A stretch of 64,000 nt of DNA from Ramlibacter sp. WS9 (GTDB lineage Bacteria > Pseudomonadota > Gammaproteobacteria > Burkholderiales > Burkholderiaceae_C): assembly GCF_003797765.1 (NCBI RefSeq), contig NZ_RKMB01000028.1, positions 1-64,000 of the forward strand, in the 5' to 3' direction. The notes beneath the pieces were generated by a model. That model was not told where the DNA came from. It searched no databases and saw only the letters and a list, made by a program, of their open reading frames with translations. Numbering within the stretch: the first letter of the stretch is position 1; every line of letters begins with the position of its first letter. A program made the position numbers and the translations under genes. Below, piece after piece: positions 59,927 through 64,000 of this stretch.

Positions 59927-60327
59927 ACCACCAGCCCCAGCACGTAGAGCACCGTGGAAGTGACGACGCCGCGGAAGGGGATGCTGAACCAATAGCGCCG
60001 CGCGAGCGTCACATAACCCACCAATACCGCCAGGCCCACGGCCAGGAGAAACGGCGACTCGAAAAACATGCGCGAGTGGGCGAGCGGCAGGTATGCATAC
60101 AACACGCCGAAGAAGATCACGCCGAACGAGTGGCTGGCGTTGAAGCCGATCCAGCAGCGCCACATCGTCGTCTCTCGCGTGAGCACGGGCGACACCTCTG
60201 TCATCCTTGCCTTCAGCGCGTCGTCACGCGGGTGCAGTTTGTTGCCGCGATACGTGTACAGCAGGTGGATCAGCCCCAGGACGAGCGCGATAACCGCGCC
60301 TGCGGCGATGAAGTAGGAATCGAGCAT
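59914..60327 (-). CDS. Small four-helix membrane protein
   Basis: 137 aa with four hydrophobic segments (AAGAVIALVLGLIHLLYTYR at the start, FGVIFFGVLYAYLP, FLLAVGLAVLVGYVTLA, VVTSTVLYVLGLVVHFA at the end). FNASHSFGVIFFG is a conserved stretch in a widespread uncharacterised family of this size. No catalytic motif is visible. Monocistronic and convergent with the NTF2-like gene; divergent from the GNAT gene. Confidence 0.75.
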   Translation of the reverse strand: MLDSYFIAAGAVIALVLGLIHLLYTYRGNKLHPRDDALKARMTEVSPVLTRETTMWRCWIGFNASHSFGVIFFGVLYAYLPLAHSRMFFESPFLLAVGLAVLVGYVTLARRYWFSIPFRGVVTSTVLYVLGLVVHFA

Positions 60328-60346
60328 GGTCGGCTATTCTCACACC

Positions 60347-60796
60347 ATGAACATCCGACCTGTCCAATTGCAAGACTTCGACCAATGGAAAGTCCTTTGG
60401 GACGGCTACAACGCGTTCTACGAACGCGTCGGCCCCACGGCCTTGCCGGAGAACATCACACAGACCACGTGGCAGCGCTTTTTCGACACATACGAGCCGG
60501 TGCACGCGCTGGTGGCCGAAGTCGATGGCCAGCTGCTGGGCCTGGTGCACTACCTGTATCACCGCAGCACGACCAGCATCGGGCCGAACTGCTATCTGCA
60601 GGACCTCTTCACGGCGGAAGCGGCGCGGGGGAAGGGTGTGGGCCGTGCGCTGATCGACGCCGTGATCGACATCTCCAAGGCAGCAGGTTGCGGCCGGCTG
60701 TACTGGCACACCCGTGAAAGCAACGTGACCGCGCAGCGGTTGTACAACCAGGTGGCCGAGGGTGGTGGCGTGATGGTCTACCGGAAGATCTTTTAG
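60347..60796 (+). CDS. GNAT-family N-acetyltransferase
   Basis: 149 aa from the ATG at 60347. It opens MNIRPVQLQDFDQWKVLWDG. The acetyl-CoA site is in LQDLFTAEAARGKGVGRALI (motif A, R/Q-x-x-G-x-G/A), followed by ESNVTAQRLYNQVAEG. The substrate may be a small amine or a protein N-terminus. Not clearly linked to its neighbours. Confidence 0.9.
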   Translation: MNIRPVQLQDFDQWKVLWDGYNAFYERVGPTALPENITQTTWQRFFDTYEPVHALVAEVDGQLLGLVHYLYHRSTTSIGPNCYLQDLFTAEAARGKGVGRALIDAVIDISKAAGCGRLYWHTRESNVTAQRLYNQVAEGGGVMVYRKIF

Positions 60797-60810
60797 GGCG
60801 ACGAGCTGAC

Positions 60811-61119
60811 TCAGTGGTAGTCGTTCTCGCGCTGGTGCCGCACCGCGAGGACCGTGACCGTGCTTGCGTCTTCGATCTCGAACAACGCCACGTAGCCGGA
60901 CGCGCCGAAAGGAATGATCATTTCTCGATGTCTTGGGCCATGCTGTCCGTCGCCTGCCTTGCGACACGAGAAAGGGAACTGTTTCAGAAGCTGCAAGGCA
61001 TCCATGATTGCTTCAAGCGCGCGGTCTGCCGTGGCCGTATCGTGCTCGAGCAGGAAGTCAAAGAGTCGCTCCAGAGCCGCTTCGGCATGCTTGGTAAACC
61101 TGACGTCGTAGCGGTTCAT
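60811..61119 (-). CDS. ParE/RelE-superfamily toxin
   Basis: 102 aa, the usual size. YDVRFTKHAEAALERLFDFL, FPFSCRKAG, MIIPFGASGYVALFEIED and VTVLAVRHQREND follow the RelE/ParE fold, and the C-terminal RHQRENDY is the ParE-like end. It inhibits gyrase or cuts mRNA depending on the subfamily. Its ATG overlaps the antitoxin stop (ATGA), so the pair is translationally coupled. Confidence 0.9.
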   Translation of the reverse strand: MNRYDVRFTKHAEAALERLFDFLLEHDTATADRALEAIMDALQLLKQFPFSCRKAGDGQHGPRHREMIIPFGASGYVALFEIEDASTVTVLAVRHQRENDYH

Positions 61120-61400
61120 CGCCCAGTGGCGGGCTTCGCCTTTTTCTTGGCCGCAGCAAGCTTCTTCTCCAGCTTCGCGACAACGTCGGCGGCGCTCACG
61201 TACTCATTGGTCTTCCTGGCCTCCTGAGCAGAGTGCAGGCCCCGCGCGAGAAAGTCGTCTTCGGCTTCACGTTGGGCGATGTAGCTTTCGAGCGCCGATT
61301 CCATGAGCCTGGACAGCGTCTCGTCAGGCCGCAACGCGCGCTCGGCAGCGTCACGCAGCTTGGGGTCCACGCGTAGCGCGGGCAAGGTGGCGGTCTTCAT
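61116..61400 (-). CDS. Ribbon-helix-helix-type antitoxin partner
   Basis: 94 aa from the ATG at 61400. KTATLPALRVDPKLRDAAER looks like a ribbon-helix-helix DNA-binding N-terminus, followed by an acidic helix (EAEDDFLARGL) and a Lys/Ala-rich tail (KLEKKLAAAKKKAKP). It should neutralise the toxin and repress the operon through a palindromic site at 61413-61432. Confidence 0.8.
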   Translation of the reverse strand: MKTATLPALRVDPKLRDAAERALRPDETLSRLMESALESYIAQREAEDDFLARGLHSAQEARKTNEYVSAADVVAKLEKKLAAAKKKAKPATGR

Positions 61401-61412
61401 GGTCGTCCTTGA

Positions 61413-61432
61413 TGCATCGCAGATGTAATGCA
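61413..61432. promoter_or_regulatory. Palindromic site before the antitoxin gene
   Basis: TGCAT-N10-ATGCA, with an inner CATC-N3-GATG, lies 13 bp upstream of the antitoxin ATG and between it and the divergent helicase gene. It probably binds the toxin-antitoxin complex. Confidence 0.4.
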
Positions 61433-61498
61433 GCGACAAGTTTATAGACTCCCGGGCCACGATGCAACTTAGACTGAGCGCAGTGGGAGGTTCTTGAA

Positions 61499-63349
61499 GT
61501 GGCAATATTTCCGCAGGGGAAGACGAAAGTTCGCGAGCGCGCCAACGCAGGCGAAAAGCGGGTTCTGGACGCTTTGGCTCGGCACCTTGAAGACGATTAC
61601 ACCGTCTGGCACAACATTCCCATCATGGGCTCAGGTCGTGAGCCCGACTTCGTGATTCTTCATCCGCAACGGGGGTTGCTGATTCTGGAGGTCAAGGATT
61701 GGAAGCGCCAGACCATTGTGCAGGCCAACACGATGCTCATCGAGCTTCGCACCGACAGTGGCATCGTGAACACTGAGCATCCGGTTTCTCAGGCTCGGGG
61801 TTACATGCTCGACTTGATGCATCAGGTCCAGAAGCATCCGGAGCTATTGCACACAGCAGGACCGCATCGGGGCAAGCCGATATTGCCTTGGGGTTGGGGC
61901 GCGGTTCTGAGCCACATCAAGGCGGCGGACGTTGCGGCCGATACCAGCTTTACCGATGTGTTCGAGCCGCAGAAAGTCATGCTGGCCGACGACCTTGCCG
62001 ACGCTGTCGATTCCATGGCCTTCCAGCAGAAGCTGTGGGGCATGTTCAATGTGCATTGGCAAGGCATGCTGACGCTGCCGCAGATGAACATCATCAGGGC
62101 GCTCCTCTTCCCAGAGCTGCGCATGGGCTACCAGCAATCGCTGCCGCTGGACAACCCCTCCAAACTGGTGATTCAAGACGTGCTACAGGTCATGGACTTG
62201 CAGCAAGAGGCTGTTGCCCGCAACCTGGGCGAAGGGCACCGGCTGATCCACGGGCCGGCAGGCTCTGGCAAGACCATGATTCTGGTCTACAGAGCCGTGC
62301 AACTGCAGGCCGTTGCGCGCGAGGGAAAGCCCATCTTGGTCCTTTGCTACAACCGCGAGCTGGCCGATCGCATTGACACCATGCTCCGCGTGAAGGGTGT
62401 GGGGCCGGCGGTGCAGGTTTGCACTTTCCATAAGTGGGCGATGGACTTGATTCGCACTTACCAGCTTGCACCAATCAGGCCTGGCAAGCTGACCAACGAC
62501 GACTATGAGGCCCTGGCGAAAATGGCTTGCGAAGGCATCGCGTCTTCGCGGATACCGAAGGGTCAGTACGCGGCGCTGCTGATCGACGAGGCGCATGACC
62601 TGGCTGACGATTGGCTGGCGGCAGCGGCGCAGATGGTTGATCCGACCACCAAGTCTCTGCTGGTGCTCTACGACGACGCTCAGTCGATCTATCAGAAGAC
62701 CCGCCGCAAGCTCAGCTTTGCCAAGCTGGGCATTGAGGCCAAAGGCCGAACGGAGATTCTCAAGATCAACTATCGAAACACGTCCGAGGTGCTTGCCCTG
62801 GCAGTCGAGTGTGCGGAAGGCATCCTGCAGGACCGTCCGGAAACAGTCGAGGACGACATGCCGCTTGTCATGCCTCAATCAGCCGGAAGAAGCGGACCCC
62901 TCCCAACGTTTCATCGGTTCGAGAGCGGACTGAATGAAGCGCGGCACATTGCAGGAGCAATTGTCGAAATCGTTTCCCAGGGCCGCTTGCCCAGCGAGAT
63001 CGCCGTGTTGGCAAGGACCTGGCGTAGCCTGGAAGCCGTGCGCGAGGCCATCGAAGCGGCTGGCATCCCTTGTTCGACACCCAAGCAGGCTCGAAGAGCA
63101 CCGGACGCTTCGCCCTGCGTCAAACTGACGACCCTTCACAGCAGCAAAGGCCTCGAGTTTCCCGTCGTGTTTATCGCTGCGCTCGACCAGCTCGATGCCA
63201 GCCATGAAGACCGCGTCGAACGGCTACGGCTCCTGTACGTGGGGATGACAAGGGCAACGCACAGGCTTCATCTCACCGCGGTGGGAACATCAAAGATTGC
63301 GGCAGGCGTGGAGCAAGCGCTCCAACGGATCACTCGGGCCTACCACTGA
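61499..63349 (+). CDS. NERD-domain UvrD-like superfamily 1 helicase
   Basis: 616 aa, GTG start with GGGAGG eight bases upstream. NERD nuclease-related domain at about 15-75: EKRVLDALARHL, then REPDFVILHPQRGLLILEVK with the D-E-x-K residues of PD-(D/E)xK enzymes. Helicase motifs: Walker A GPAGSGKTMI (about 254), LLIDEAHDLAD (II), LYDDAQSIY (III), INYRNTSEV (IV), TLHSSKGLEFPVVFIA (V) and LLYVGMTRATHRL (VI). All catalytic residues are present. It is an ATP-dependent DNA translocase with a likely nuclease domain, in DNA repair or phage defence. It is divergent from the toxin-antitoxin pair. Confidence 0.9.
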   Translation: MAIFPQGKTKVRERANAGEKRVLDALARHLEDDYTVWHNIPIMGSGREPDFVILHPQRGLLILEVKDWKRQTIVQANTMLIELRTDSGIVNTEHPVSQARGYMLDLMHQVQKHPELLHTAGPHRGKPILPWGWGAVLSHIKAADVAADTSFTDVFEPQKVMLADDLADAVDSMAFQQKLWGMFNVHWQGMLTLPQMNIIRALLFPELRMGYQQSLPLDNPSKLVIQDVLQVMDLQQEAVARNLGEGHRLIHGPAGSGKTMILVYRAVQLQAVAREGKPILVLCYNRELADRIDTMLRVKGVGPAVQVCTFHKWAMDLIRTYQLAPIRPGKLTNDDYEALAKMACEGIASSRIPKGQYAALLIDEAHDLADDWLAAAAQMVDPTTKSLLVLYDDAQSIYQKTRRKLSFAKLGIEAKGRTEILKINYRNTSEVLALAVECAEGILQDRPETVEDDMPLVMPQSAGRSGPLPTFHRFESGLNEARHIAGAIVEIVSQGRLPSEIAVLARTWRSLEAVREAIEAAGIPCSTPKQARRAPDASPCVKLTTLHSSKGLEFPVVFIAALDQLDASHEDRVERLRLLYVGMTRATHRLHLTAVGTSKIAAGVEQALQRITRAYH

Positions 63350-63440
63350 AGATTTTCTAGCGCGTGCCGGTATAGGGGTTTGTGAGAGCCGGTCTACGGC
63401 AAGACAGGTCGAAAATCAGTTCTCCATCATCGGAGCAGCA

Positions 63441-64000
63441 GTGACAAAGACCTTTTCCTCGGCAAACGCGATGCGTCGCGGCTTTCTCATGGCAGCCGGC
63501 GCGCTCAGCGCTGCGGCAGTTGCCCCCCGCGCGCTGGGCCAGCCGCAGAAGTGGCCCAGCAAACCGATCCGCATCGTGGTCGCGTTCCCTCCCGGGGGCC
63601 TCACGGATGCCTACGCCCGGAATTACGCCGAGTTCCTGGGCGGAAGGCTGGGCCAGCAGGTGATGGTGGACAACAAGCCTGGCGCAGGTGCCATCATCGG
63701 CATCGACATTGTTGCCAAGTCACCGCCCGACGGCACGACGCTGCTGATGACGACCTCTGGCACGGTGTGGCAGAACCGGGTGCTGTACAGCAAGCTGCCC
63801 TACAACCTCGACAAGGATCTGACGCCCGTGGTCTTCTTCCCGTCCGGCCCGTTGGTGGTCGGCGTTCCGGAGAAGCTGGGCGTGACGAACTTCAGGGAGT
63901 TCATCGAGTACGCGAAGAAGAACCCGACCTCCATGGGCACCTACGCGCCCGGGTCCTATCCGCACATGATGGCGGACCAGACCAACAAGTCGGAGGGCAC
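63441..64000 (+). CDS. Bug/TctC-family periplasmic binding protein, 3' end outside the window
   Basis: At least 186 codons, running off the end of the window. Start at the GTG at 63441 (GGAG upstream) or the ATG at 63471 (MRRGFLMAAGALS). The leader has a twin-arginine (MRRGFLMAAG) and a hydrophobic segment ending near ALGQ, so Tat export is possible. WPSKPIRIVVAFPPGGLTDA, VVDNKPGAG-like VDNKPGAGAIIGIDIVAKSP and GTYAPGSYPHMM are the Bug signatures. The ligand is unknown. The gene begins about 90 bp after the helicase gene. Confidence 0.9.
   Translation, partial: MTKTFSSANAMRRGFLMAAGALSAAAVAPRALGQPQKWPSKPIRIVVAFPPGGLTDAYARNYAEFLGGRLGQQVMVDNKPGAGAIIGIDIVAKSPPDGTTLLMTTSGTVWQNRVLYSKLPYNLDKDLTPVVFFPSGPLVVGVPEKLGVTNFREFIEYAKKNPTSMGTYAPGSYPHMMADQTNKSEG

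Overview
This window looks like a chromosomal segment of a high-GC betaproteobacterium, most likely a member of the Comamonadaceae (Burkholderiales). The reasons are the strong GC bias at third codon positions, two Bug/TctC-type periplasmic binding proteins, a zapA gene followed by a 6S-RNA-like locus, an MdtABC-type efflux operon, a tandem glycine riboswitch in front of dadA, and several families of short GC-rich dispersed palindromes of the kind common in that family. No rRNA, tRNA, transposase, integrase or CRISPR array was seen.

Layout. 0.1-4.3 kb, minus strand: a folate-type formyltransferase, a TauE/SafE permease, a class III nucleotidyl cyclase, a probable 6S RNA, zapA and a ZapB-like coiled-coil gene. 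4.4-15.1 kb, plus strand: a cobalamin riboswitch followed by ten tightly packed genes for B12 uptake (btuB, two BtuF-like proteins, btuC, btuD) and corrinoid salvage/nucleotide-loop assembly (cobU, cbiB, cobQ, cobT, cobS). No adenosyltransferase, threonine-phosphate decarboxylase or de novo corrin-ring gene is present in the window. 15.2-18.1 kb: a universal stress protein, a methyltransferase and a lipoprotein alkaline phosphatase. 18.1-27.9 kb: an array of direct repeats and then an mdtABC plus outer-membrane-factor efflux operon. 27.9-28.2 kb: a small secreted protein.

28.4-42.1 kb is the most unusual part. Four consecutive minus-strand genes occupy about 13.6 kb: two tandem paralogues of unknown function (about 590 aa each), a 2294-aa protein combining propeller-like repeats, two LamG-like modules and a hydrophobic helical C-terminus, and a 1001-aa RTX-type protein carrying four near-identical delta-60 repeats. 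I recognise modules but not the system. It is the best candidate here for an undescribed one.

42.1-54.2 kb: nth (endonuclease III), the glycine riboswitch with dadA, a LysR/Bug/gamma-glutamyltransferase block, and a divergent operon with a polyamine-type ABC transporter, a GntR regulator and an Asp/Glu/hydantoin racemase-family protein. This operon is bracketed by the intact ggt 3' end on one side and a decayed copy of that same end on the other, so it appears to have been inserted between ggt and a thioesterase gene. 54.2-63.4 kb is a mosaic of small units: DUF3606, a hipBA toxin-antitoxin pair with three evenly spaced operators, TetR and LysR regulators with visible palindromic sites, a flavodoxin/tautomerase/NTF2-like cluster, a ParE-type toxin with its antitoxin, and a NERD-domain helicase. 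The window ends inside a second Bug-type gene.

Dispersed repeats recur and often enter genes. Family A (core GGGAGAGGGC followed by GGGGTGAGGG) interrupts cobU and cobQ in frame, forms the C-terminal tail of mdtB and lies directly before the btuC and mdtC start codons. Family B (core CCCCCCGAGGGGGC) forms protein tails. Family C (ends TGTCAT and ATGACA) lies across the cobQ/cobT junction. All annotation is by reading and motif recognition; no database search was run.
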